64,000 bases of DNA from Tribonema minus (lineage: Eukaryota; Sar; Xanthophyceae; Tribonematales; Tribonemataceae), in contig JAFCMP010000323.1 of assembly GCA_017506865.1 (NCBI GenBank), positions 682,001 through 746,000 on the forward strand, given 5' to 3'. This document shows, piece by piece, positions 13,801 through 25,100 of this stretch; within the stretch, counting starts at the first letter, position 1; every line of letters starts with the position of its first letter. The notes under the pieces were generated by a model. The model was not told where the DNA came from, searched no databases, and saw only the letters and a program-made list of their open reading frames with translations. The translations under genes were made by a program, and so were the position numbers.

Positions 13801-16800
13801 GGTAGCGCTCTGTCCGGCTTCGAGCATCCCCCCCCCCCCTCAGCCGATCAAGAGAACTTGTAACTGCCCGATGCCGTGTCGTCTGCAATGTACCTGCACA
13901 AAGCTGGTAAAATTGAGGATTGCCGCCTCTTACGCGTGGGGAGATGTTTGAAGCTGGGTCATGCTGAGCGCTGTTGACTGCGCAGCCTCACCCTCGTGAA
14001 AAAGCCCTCACCGGCTCTGAAACACCGAAACACGCTTGTGCTGCCGGTCGTGCGCAGATGCAACGGCGCTCTGCACTTCTGTTCATCGGGTCTGTGGGCG
14101 GAGCGTCCCAGTCAGTTTTCCCAGGTAATTCCAAGCCCTACCGTAGCCCCCCTTCCCTGCGCGCACTGTCCCCCCTGTTTGCATGCGACACCGATATGTG
14201 TTGTGCCGATATGTGTTGTGCCGATGCGTGTTTACGGGTGATTTGCAAGGCTGCTGCCTCGTACTCTGTAGCAGACGACTGCAGTCCTTGTGATGATGCC
14301 ATGTTCAGTACAGAACGTTTTCCCGGCGAGCGCGCCTGGTGAGGACTGATTGACACGCGCTGCTAATGAATGGATTATTTTAACGTCATTCGGCACTGCG
14401 CCGTGCTCACTGTCAACAAAGTCAGTCTGTTGGTGAAGCGCTCCATTTGTCCACGTGGACACCTCGCAGTGTGGAATGGCTCTATTAAACTCAGGATTAT
14501 GACAGTGGCTGTACAAGCTACAGGAAAGTTTGGAAGTATGCCTGCATTGCAAGACCCGGTACTTGAAGCACCAAATTGCATCTTGCAAGTTGCTCTGCAC
14601 TCTGGCAATCTCTGAAGCTGTGACAACTTGCACAAAAAGGCATTCGGGGAGCACGCTTTTCTGACATGGTGTCTGTTGTCCCTTTGTTGCGCTGCTGATC
14701 CAGGCTTCAGGCATGCTGACGCCATGAGGTGAGTCTTTGCAGACTTCAAGAAGAAGTACAAATTGTCACTGGATCAGCTGGTTTCCCACAACAAAATTAT
14801 AACCTATCCCCAACGGCAATCGGTCCTTGCACACTTCACAACCGTGAAACCGTTACTGCGCCACATGATCTGTCCAAAAACACATGGTGTGCCGCATGTA
14901 TGTTTGGATCTTGTTTGCCTTGGGCACCACCTCACCACCATCTGCTTGCAACTTATTGCGTGCGCTGGTGCAGCAAAGCAGCGGTGGGTCACATGGTGAA
15001 GTTGCTGGCGGCGGAGCACTGCCACTCCCCCATAGACTTTGTCTGTGTCAGCCCAGGTGAGGTAGCTCACTTCACTTTACAGTGAATTGCAGGCCTGATA
15101 GCATTACAGATTGAACGCTGCTGCAGCACACTGTGGAGCACAACACCATCCACATCGCCAAATCCGCATTTCGCAGCTAACTATCCAGATCAATTGACAC
15201 AGAGGAAGCGAATCAGAGGCAATTGGCCAACGGAGGAGAAAGCGGGTCTCCTCGCTTTGTGTACTTTGCACATCCAGTGGCGACCCATTGTCGTAAAATG
15301 TATGGACCACCAGACCAGCTGCTTGCTTATGCAGCAGCGCCTGTCAGCTGACATATGCTACTGCGCGTGCTGCTGCCGCGGTCTGCACAGTCTTCGCCCA
15401 CTGTTGACGCCATTTGGCTCGCTGCCTAGACTCAAGTGGCTTGAGTGATTTGGTGCTTGGCGTAAAACTGAAACATCCTCTGCATGGTGAAAGACGCATG
15501 GTCTGGTGACTAGCCGTCTGCATCACGCAAGGCACCACGGTCTAATGCTGCATGAGCATCACTCAAAAGAGCTCTACGCTCTTTTGATTCATTTTCATTC
15601 AAAGATAGGCAATCTCTCCGCACACAGCCACCGCTGGCAGTATCGCGTGTCGCAGCATGCATGCTGAGCAGTGAGCTCAGCAGTGCTGCGCTAACGTGAG
15701 CGTGCGCCTCTCGCAATGGTGTGGTGGAAGCCTTCCACCAGATTGCCGTACGGTCTGAGGGCGCACGAATATCGTTCGAAAACGGGTTTCTCTCTGCACA
15801 GAGCCGCTGGCAGTATCGCGTGTCGCAACATACATGCTGGAGCTGAGCAGCGCCTAACCCTAACCCTAACCTTAATCTCAACCCTAACCCAACTCTCGCC
15901 GCAGGCGCGGTGCGAACGGACATGTTCAAGGCGTCAACGCTCGACAAGATGACCGACGCGGAGCGGCAAGCGTTCATCGCCAGGCTGCCCAAGGGCCGCT
16001 TAATAGAGCCGGAAGAGGTACATAATATTGCCATTTGGCGAAGTCGTTGCGAAGCCATTGTCAAAGCGCACTGAGACACTTTTAAGGCGTTTACAAAGAC
16101 ACACGGATGTAGGTTCTGCTTGCATTGCAAATCCATGAACCATCTGGTCTTTTTCGCGCCGTAAGCAAGAATCAATAAACAGCACATGCTATTGTTGCGA
16201 TTTGGCAATGCCGTTCCGAAGTGATTGTAAATGCGCATTGAGACACCTGTCGGGGTCGTCACAAGATACATGTACATAAATTCTGGTAGCAAGCTTGACG
16301 TCCATCACTAAGCTTTTTCGCGCCCTAAGCTAGAAATATCAAAGGTACAAGGAAGTGATGTACAATCCTGTGGCTTGCCAAGCGCCGAGTGCCAGAGAGA
16401 GAAGAGGTACAAAGTCTGCAAAGCGCTTTACCTGAACCCAAGTTCAGTGGCTATTGTGGCAACCACAAACACCAAAATGCTTCAAAGTACTTGCTGCTAC
16501 CATAACTTGCTTGCCGTGATTTTGCCTGCTACTTCCATCTTTCTGTCTTCGTGTTGGCTTTAATCTCTGCCCGCTGTGCATGCACAGAGCACACACTCTT
16601 TTATGCTGACTCTGGCTCAAATTTGCGTGCTTGCATGCTTGCCACACTTGAAACCATCATGGTTTTAAAAAGGGCCAGCACTTGGTGGCCATTTACAGGC
16701 AGTTGCATGCACTGGCTGCTGGCTGTACTTGCACTATGCTGCACCCCGCACAGCAGCTGCGATGCGCACCTCACGTGCGGAGCACAACGAGCTGAATTAT

Positions 16801-17990
16801 TGCGTTGCTGCACCAAGTTCAACTTTGCTGCCGCTTCCGCAAAACCGGCGCAGCCGCCTCATGTCATTTCAACGGCTGATGCCAATGCTATCACAACAGC
16901 TGATGCTGATGCTGCTGTCTGCATGGCACACTTGCACAGATTGCCGAGGCAGTGTACTGGCTAGCAACGGCGCAGTGTGCAAGGTGAGAGCGACTACAGA
17001 CTGTAGTTGTGCATGTGCGCGGTGGGTTCTGGTTCACTTGTTGCTGCGGGACATGTCATTTGCAGCACGTGCGGTGTTGTGCACATGTGCAGAAATCTCT
17101 CTGGAAGGCACCGTCACATGGGCCACGGCATGTGAAGTGCGCGAGCGATGCTCGGCCTCTGCTGAATGCCGTACCACCACTTTGCATTTTCGGAAGTCCC
17201 AAGAGAGGCTGGTCACTTGTACATGCTGCCAAGCACACATGCTTGAAGTACAGTAGTGCACATGCTTGAAGTTGTAATTGCACTATACCCCACCAGCGCA
17301 CTGGCTCAGTTGAGGAGCCCTTACAAGGGGAAGGAGATGACTTTGATACTGTTGTATGTGAAACGCCTCGCATCTCAACAAAGGGGCTGGCTCATTTTAC
17401 ACGCACGCAGCCTTAAAGAACATCATTCGTGTGGCTTGCCCAGAGTGCGCATCAAGGCCTCATCTGAAGCTGCATCAGTCGGATGGTAGAGGAACCTCTT
17501 TCACTACGATATGCTAGCCTACCAGCTAGTACTCTGCTTCAGCCATGCGCCTATCCTTGCTGGTCGGTGCCATGCAAGGAGTGCTGCACATGCTGCTGCC
17601 TCTCCCAGTCTCTCTCACAAAAATCCCACACCCTTCAAGGCCTATTCCCCATATGTGTCGCATGACAAATGCGTGCGGTGCGCTGTGAACGTTGACAGAC
17701 GGCGCCTTGTATTTGCAGGTCAATGCAAAGGGTGCATCACTCATATCGCCGCATCCACTATTCCAGAGCACACGTGTGCTGTGTGAGCAGAAAGTGAGCA
17801 ACGTGCACCGCTTCATTGCCATGCTATTTTTAGGTAAGGTAATGTGACCTGTTGACTGATCCCTTCGCATGTGCTGGCATGCCCGATCTTCTGTGCATTT
17901 TGCTCATGCTGCAGGATATTCAATGGCGCTTGCTTGGATGCCAGCCAGGGGCTGGCTGTGCGACCAGGACTGATTACAGAGAGGCCATAA
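7880..17990 (+). CDS. short-chain dehydrogenase/reductase (SDR), NAD(P)-dependent
   Basis: Classical-type SDR with a Rossmann fold, about 274 residues. Exons: 7880-7971 (VTGGSKGIGRA, the TGxxxGxG cofactor loop), 8848-8944 (VLFTYLSSEAQA), 10037-10082 (tentative, GDVRAWAERSRAD), 11703-11782 (PVDVIVHNAALG, the NNAG-equivalent), 12686-12786 (NALGPLWLTQALLPAL), 14058-14124 (LLFIGSVGGASQSVFP, catalytic Ser region), 14704-14728, 14974-15056 (KAAVGHMVKLLAAEH), 15905-16017 (AVRTDMFKAST), 16940-16983 (IAEAVYWLATAQ) and 17915-17990 (NGACLDASQGLAVRPG, stop TAA). Phase closes at every junction except exon 3 to exon 4, where a small exon is probably missing. The introns after 7971 and 12786 use GC donors. 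The active site reads ADAMSK, with Asp where YxxxK has Tyr; I recall similar SDMSK-like variants in some SDR subfamilies. Exons 2 and 5 have tandem copies. Substrate cannot be inferred. Confidence 0.93.
8619..8944 (+). repeat. tandem duplication covering SDR exon 2
   Basis: A unit of about 165 bp starts at 8619 and again near 8784. Both copies contain an AG acceptor followed by an exon-2-like frame (LLFTYLSSEAQARALA at 8683 on; VLFTYLSSEAQARTLAAD at 8848 on). Only the second continues in the family pattern to a good GT donor at 8945, so it is taken as the working exon. The first loses similarity after about 55 nt of exon. Confidence 0.85.
10091..10108 (+). repeat. telomere-type array at the 3' edge of SDR exon 3
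   Basis: (CCCTAA) repeats begin a few bases after the presumed GT donor of exon 3, so the reading frame ADGVD runs straight into the array. Phase does not fit the next exon here, which may mean that this exon end is itself a broken copy. Confidence 0.7.
12150..12790 (+). repeat. tandem partial copies of SDR exon 5 and its upstream intron
   Basis: The acceptor and first ~30 nt of exon 5 (DPSARAKQDEAL) occur at 12510-12545 and again in the full exon at 12686-12786, with similar intron sequence ahead of each. An older copy lies around 12160-12310: the TTTGGCGGCCTTGCCTG block at about 12170 recurs at 12556. The 12.5-kb copy breaks off after DEAL. Confidence 0.8.
13065..13280 (+). repeat. intronic tandem duplication with a telomere-type array at its junction
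   Basis: Two diverged copies of a unit running from the CAGCGGTGCCA block to the GCGACAAGTC block (13065-13178 and 13198-13279) are separated exactly by a pure (CCCTAA) array at 13179-13197. It lies in SDR intron 5. Confidence 0.85.
15640..15904 (+). repeat. tandem duplication and telomere-type array before SDR exon 9 acceptor
   Basis: A block containing GGCAGTATCGCGTGTCGCA occurs at about 15636 and 15810. The second copy ends at about 15852, where a CCCTAA-type array (15853-15890) begins. The array ends 14 bp before the exon 9 acceptor at 15904, so it lies where the branch site and pyrimidine tract are expected. Confidence 0.8.
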
Positions 17991-19146
17991 TACTACACAA
18001 GAAATGTCACAAAGATGCCCTGTACAAGTTCAACAAATTGGGGCATTGTATCACTCGCTGGACTCGGTGGTCTGTTTCAAAATCATGACAGAGGTTCACA
18101 CATGCACGGTGTGCTGTATAGAAGTGGACAGCAGCCAGACGTAGCTCTGTGAGCTACATTCATTTGCATGGGGTAGCCAGATTGTCAAACAGCGCCAGCA
18201 GGCGTCATTGACCATCAGTGCCTCAGTCCAAGCTTGTGAGGTTGCACAGCTCAGACGTCAAGTTGATGAACAATGTTCAGCTCGTCAATTTGGGCGCGTT
18301 GTTTGTTTCTTGTCGCTGTGGTCCTGTGACTCAATCACCTGGACTGAGATCATGCTGCTTTCGTTAAGTGTTGGCTATGTGCAGTCCTGCGTAACATAGC
18401 AGTGCATACCATGCTCAGCAAGAAGCGGCAAGAGACCAAGCGCGGAACCTCAATGAACCGCAAGGGGATGGGGGGCTATGCATATTTATTACATTAGGTG
18501 GACCATTGTCAGATGAAACACAGCCTGCGTACATTGTCGTGCTGGTCATCAGCGCTCATCCAGCGCACACAGTTCCGCACCGTCACCGCAACGCCTCACG
18601 GTCACTACCACAGGTTTCCGCCCTCTGCAGGGTCCACTGGTGTCCAAACACAGACATGTACGCACATAGCCATGCACACTACTCACTGGGTCAAATGACC
18701 CTAGCTTGAGCTCCCCCTCTCTTCACTGCCGCGGCATCGTATGAACACTGCGGGCATGCTCCAGCTTATGCACAATGAGCGGCGGAATGCGACGAGGTTG
18801 TGAGCAATTACATACTTCAACTACAAGTGCGCCCCCGCACCGCGGCAAACTCCTTTGAACTGGGGCGCCCGAGCTCTTACACTGCTGTGCTTATTCAGGC
18901 TATGTACATCCCTTCCCGCCAGGCTTCAACGCCGCGGCTGCGCGTGCCGCACATTTGCGCTCATGCGCCACACTTCAACTTCAACATGGCCTCCGCAGGC
19001 CAACCGCACGGCGTCGCGCACACCGTGCACAACCTCTTCTGAGCAACGTGGCAGAGGCGGTCAGGCCGCACTGCTGCTGGGGTTGCGTGCGTGTTCATCT
19101 GGCGTCAAATGCAGCGTGGCGCGCATTCGCGCCAAATTGTGCGCGC
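17991..19146. other. intergenic region between converging SDR and hydroxylase genes
   Basis: This holds the 3' flanks of both genes. A GC-rich plus-strand open stretch at 18891-19042 is unassigned and has no recognisable domain. No polyadenylation signal could be assigned with confidence. Confidence 0.5.
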
Positions 19147-22100
19147 TTATTCACGGCTCTGCGTCGCCACGGCACGGTCCACCCATATAGATTGGCTGAT
19201 GGGGTTGTAGCGCGCGTGGAACGGCTTGGCCAGCGTCTGCGATGGCGGAACCAGAATTGGAACATGGTGTGTAGCTTTGAGAAGGAGACTTTGTACATTG
19301 TTATCAGGCAGATGGGGGATCAGCGAAGGTGAGCTGCAGCAGTGCATTGCGTACCACATCTCAACATGGGGTGTGCGACGGCTTAGCGAGCGCCTGCGAT
19401 GGCGGAACCAGCATCGGAACATGGTGTGTAGTGTTGAGAAGGAGACTTTGTGCATTGTTATCAGACACATGGGGGATTAGTGGAGGTGAGTTGCAGCGCA
19501 GCGAAACGCGTGGAACGGCTCTCACAGCAGAGCAGGTGGACCTTTACAGAGTGCTGTGCAAAAAAAAATAAAAGACTAGCTTCAGTGAGTCGCAGCGCAG
19601 CAGGAGATGTGTGCTATGGTGACTGCGGGGTCCCAGTGCAGTTTGAAGGGAGTGCACTGCAAGGTACGTATGGACTTGTATCTATAAAGGCCCAAGGGAG
19701 GCCGGGTTGCCTATGCAATCGAAAAGCTTGCGTCAACGCAGCAGCCTAGTCTGCGCTGTGCCCTACTACACCAGGATTAGCGGGACAAGGCAGTATGGCG
19801 CGTGTGCACCAGGCAAGGGATCGACACACTACTGCCTCAGCGAAGGTAAATTGTCTCAATGCTGTTCGTGTGAATGCAGTACTATACATACTGGCGCCCA
19901 ATGTTAACAATGGCCACAGGGCGCGGGATTCACGCACCTGGCAGTAGTAGCGCAACAACGTAGACGAGTTTAGCGGCGCCGGCACTGCTGAACCCTTGTC
20001 AGCTTGAGGTTTGCGGACCAGAACGGCAAGCATCGGTGCGGTAGAAGCTAACTGCCTCAAGTAAGAGGCAGTCCATGTGCACGCTTGAACTTTGACCAGT
20101 TTCCAGTGTGTCACATGGAACTATGCAGGAATGTGCACAGACTAACTAGGCCTAACCCTAATCGTACATCCTGATCCTGATCCTAACCCTGCCCCTGTCT
20201 TTAACTCACCTTCATTCTGACCCTTGCCCCATGCTCGTGTTCACTGGGCTCATAATTCACGGACCTGGCAGTAGTAGCGCATCTTGTGCTTGGCGTCAGC
20301 CAAACCCTAACCCTAACCCTAATCGTCACCCTAGGCTCTTGCTCCTTTTCATTTATGGATCTGGCAGTCTGTCCGCCTAACCCAAACTGTAACCCTAATC
20401 CTAGCCCTAGGCCCATGCTCATATGCATTTACGGACCTGGCAGTAGTAGCGCATCTTGTGCTTCGCATCGGCCAGGCTGTCCGCAACAAAGTAGCGCAGC
20501 TGGTAGCACGTGATGGGGAACTGCGCAGCCCACAAAGATGTTGGAGCAGGAAAGAAGGTACATATCATCAGGGCTCGCTTGTCAATGTGCATACACTCAG
20601 CGTGGAGGCATATATTGCGCAGCGCACGAGCAAGGCGGCGTACAGCGAATGCACGCCGCCGTGTGTTGGAGTATATTGGAGAATATATGCATGTACGTAT
20701 CAGGGCTCACTTTTACCGACGTACATACACTCAGTGCGTGGGTTCCGTGGATACGCCAATAGAGTATTCACACGCCGCGAATGTGCTAATGCGACATCCT
20801 GTGCCGCTTTGAATGAACGACAGATGCCGGTAAACGTGCGGCCGTGGGGCTATGCATCGCTGAGCTACGTAAAGGGCACGATGACGCACACGGCCCGGGA
20901 GGCAACCGCCAGCCATCGGTCTAGCCACGTAAGAGTCATTCAATGAAGTGCCCGAGTACTACTGTTTGCTGCACGGCTGCTGCTGCTTCAATTCTTACAT
21001 GGTGATAGCGCACAAAATCAGTTTTACTTCAATCCCTCAGATGGCTGGGGTGGACAGAATTACAGTCACTTTGATCGTCCGCTGAAACGTGGCTCACGCG
21101 CCGGCAGAACACACACGGTGATTTCACCTGTTAAAGCAGCAGCAACATGCATGCTTCAGAAGCGTCCATGCAAATCCTGATACTTCAAAGTATATGAGAG
21201 CGTGCTTTGAAAGTGTCAATGCAACACCCGCGGCACAATCTGGGGCTAGGGTCACACTCTAGTACTCACCTCCGTTTTGGCGGCAACAGCGGGTTCCCAC
21301 GGCAGATACTCCGGCCTGCAATTGCGATGCGCGCGTGCAGACAGGCGGCGTAGAGTGTACTCAAGTGAACTCACTCAAGTGAACTCAAGTTAAACCGAGT
21401 CTGCTGAGATCTCGAGACTGCCCCAGCGATTGCGATGCGCGCGTGCAGGCAGGCGGCAGCAAAGAAGGCATTAAATGTAGCTGAGCGTCAGCGACAAGCC
21501 TCAGACCTGACGCCCGTGGCTGCCACTGCTGCCTGCGTCCTTTGCAGGCGCCCTCCAAGGAGTGTACCAGAACTGTTGTGGTATGAACGTGTTCCTGACA
21601 TGCAGAGCGCCGACTACAAGCGTTCGAGCACCGGGAGGAGCAGGTCCCGCTTTTGTAGTTGCACCCCCATTGCACGTGAATAATTGACCTGTGCAAATGC
21701 AGCGCCCATTTTTTCCAGCACCCGCTCATGCAGAAACACAGAGTACACATCCAGGCTTGTGGTGTGGTTCAATTCAGTTTTTTTGAATGTGTGCGCAATC
21801 GGAAGCAGAATATGTGTATCTGCAACCTCATCAAGTAAGGAATTGCACATGTACTCTGTTGACTCTGACTCACCGCGATGACGCCACGTTAATGTCCGGT
21901 ACATCCAAGCATAACAATGTCACTGCTTTGGGTAAACCTCAATTTTTGAGATTCATCTTTGAAATTATTACAAACCAATGTATTCAGGCATGCCAGATCC
22001 AGATTGTAGACATACTAATCACTTTGCAGCTTGACAATGCAGAGAACAGCAGCATACTTCGAACAACCTGACCGTGCATAGCGCCACCAACGTGCCAGAG

Positions 22101-25100
22101 GCGGAATCTGACAAGCCTGACCACAGCACGCGTTGCTAACCAGAAAATGAATCATGGGCACAAAAGTTACAGTCACACGGCACGTCAGGTGCTAAGCGCT
22201 GCTGTGTCGATCCATTCATACATACCTGTCCTCAGTGCCCCCGGCCGGTCTGCATGGGGCGCAGGCGTACTCCAGCTCGCCAAAAGACGATAGCAAGCCG
22301 GCACCGTAAGCCTGAACAGCAGCAGTTCATAAAAATCAGTCATTGAGATGAATGGAGCTGAGCGAATGCATGCCCAAACCCAAACCCTAACCCTAACCCT
22401 TGCCGAAAGACGACAGCAAGCCGGCACCGTAAGCCTGAACAGCAGCAGTTCATGAACAAAGGTAAATGAGATGAATGGAGCTGAGCAAACGCATGCCCAA
22501 ACCTTAACCCTAGTTCTAACCCTAACCCTCGCCGAAAGATGACAGCAAGCCGGCACCATATGCTGGACCGCGGCAGTTCACAAACATGGGGAAATGAGCA
22601 GAAATGGAGCTGAGCGACTGCATGCCTTAAACCTAACCGTAGCCTGATTTGTAGCCCTAACCAGTCTGATGGGCGTTAAAAAAACTATGCAGTGCTTGCA
22701 TGCGCTGTGAAGTACTTTGCGGCCACCCGTCTCAAGTGGGGTCCGGATACAGATGATAGACGTGGAAGTTTTGCGCGCTGCATTGTACAAAGACTTGGAA
22801 AGTGAAACGTTGCGATAACCCTGCTGGGCAGTGCTGTGGAATCTTCCTTCCCCAAACATTCTTTGACGTATCGTATTATGTCCTGATTTCCCTGTCGTTT
22901 TAAGGCAGGCGCATTGTGTACATGTAGAGTGAACACGTTGCAGATGCTCAGAAGGTCAGGTTGGCAGAGCCCCCGCCTTGAGCTCTCCCTGCTGCCCAAC
23001 ATCCCAAGAGCCTCAGAGCTACTTCTGTAGGGGTTATTGATGCTTCACGAGCACTTTTCCTCTGACAAACGGCAGCAACATAAGTGCTGACACTAAAGTG
23101 TACTTCAAAGTCGAAGTACGAGCTGACAGAGCCCTGCTGTCACCCACCTTAAGCTCTCCCTGCTGCCTAAACAGGCTGAATGCGTCATGTCTTAGTTTTC
23201 TTGTGTTTCAAGGCACTCTGCGAGCATTTATGAAGAGTGAACGCATTGCCAATGCTTCAAAATACCATGTCCTTCTTATCTCGTACTCCAAGGCGCTGTG
23301 CGTTCATGTAGAGTGAGCGCATTGCAGAAGTAAAGCGAACGCGTTGCAGAAGCTCAGAAGCTCAGAAGAACAAAGTGACAGAGCCCTGCTGTCACCCACC
23401 TTAAGTTCGCACTGCTGCTGCTTCACAAGCGGTTGTGCTCTGACAAAAAAACAGCGACAACAGTGCTGACACTCAGGTGAAAGGGCTAACCCTAACCCTA
23501 ACTTTAACCCTAACCCTAACCAACCTTGAGCTCGCCCTGCTGCCTGCACAGGCCAAACTCCACGCTGAACCAGTACACGCGGGCCAGCTGCAGCAGCCAC
23601 AGTATGGCAAGGGGAAGGGCAGCAAATCAGCGACAAGATGGGATGATCACACACCTTGATGCTAAGCAGGTTGCAGATTGAGCCAGAGCCAAGGCTGCAA
23701 TTACGTAGTTGGGGTTGAAACGATACATGTGCTCTTGGGCCGGGTATACGTCACCATGACAGAATGTCTTGTACCAGTACAGCTGCAACCACATATGAGG
23801 GGCAGTGCATCGCAGAGACACAAGACGCAGCCTCAAAGGACACAAGATGCAGTTTGAGCCTGCATGTTGGAAAACCCCACCCACGCATTCTCAATTGTGG
23901 CGGCGGCTTATATCTGCTGCAAATGTAAGCCAGCGACAAGCGCGCAGTGCCAGGCTTTGAAGTACTTCCGGAGTGACAGGCGAAGACGTTGACTGTGGCT
24001 GCTTTGCAGAGTGTTCGACAGTGTTTTGAGCCGTGCCATTGGCAGCGGCGCGTCCGACTCCTTTGAAAAGCTGTCATGCGCTGTGAAGAGGCTGGAGAGC
24101 TGGTTCGTGACTGTGCAAGCAGCGCAGCGACCGCAGCTGACAGTGAGCAAGATGCTCGCTCAGGAATTCCGTTTTGCCTAACATCTACTGCACGTATGAC
24201 ATGTACAATGTTCCATCGCCTCGTTGCTATTTGTCAGCGCACTTGAGATGCACTGCACAAGCATGCATGTCAACCAGCCAGCCTTGCACGCCAACTGGCA
24301 CGACTCTGGCCTAATCCCAGCATGCAAGGCTGTTGGAAACAGCCTTGCATAAAAAGTGCAAGTCTAAGCCTACGTCACTAACTTGCGTGATTGAACGTCA
24401 ATCACCACTACCTGGTAGAGCACTGACACACCGACTCACAAAGCTCTGCCTCTAAACGTCATGCATAGTCTAAGCCCACGTCACTAACCCAAGTCACCAA
24501 ACGCCAACCAGCACTGTCTGGTACAGCACTGACACACCGACTGACAAAGCTCTGCCCCTAAACACCATGCATAGTCTAAGCCCACGTCACTAACCCGGGT
24601 GATCTCTTCGTCGCTGGCGCCCAGGCTCGCCAGGCCAAACTCCTGCACACACTCGAACACAGCGAAGCAAAAGCTGAATGGGTGCACATGCAGAAATGCA
24701 CTGGCAACATGCTACCACTGACATGCTCAGTGTGCAATCGTCATTAAATGGTCATTTGATGCCAAACTCCTGCGCATGGGGGCACGCCGGGAAGGCAGAG
24801 GCTGATGCACTGAGGGGGAACAGGCCACAACGAGCTTGAACATATCGTAAAGAATCTGGAAGAGGCAGCGTGTGCAGCCCTCCTTGCTTGGCACCGACCA
24901 AAACAAGATTGATGCGCTTGTACATGAGCTTTGGTACCACTCTGCCTGCCTGCCTGCGATTTCGCTATCGTAGCAAAAAGGTGCGCGTGCGCATCATTAC
25001 AAGCTGGTGAATCGAGAGGTGCACATGCGGCAACGCGCTGGGGGCGTGCTACCGCGTTTAGAATGTGCACGAGGCATGGAAATGTATGAGGTGAAATCTA

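Noticed and set aside
15510-16292. Minus-strand 260-codon open frame
   Set aside because: It overlaps SDR exon 9 in antisense and runs through a telomere-type array (RLRLGLGLG); no domain.
20302-22530. Telomere-type repeats as evidence of a chromosome end
   Set aside because: The arrays are short, degenerate, scattered and inside genes whose exons continue on both sides.
23650-23790. Minus-strand open stretch [20 protein letters not shown] in hydroxylase intron 14
   Set aside because: It begins after a CAG like an exon, but its residues do not fit the hydroxylase family, and exons 14 and 15 already join in phase without it.
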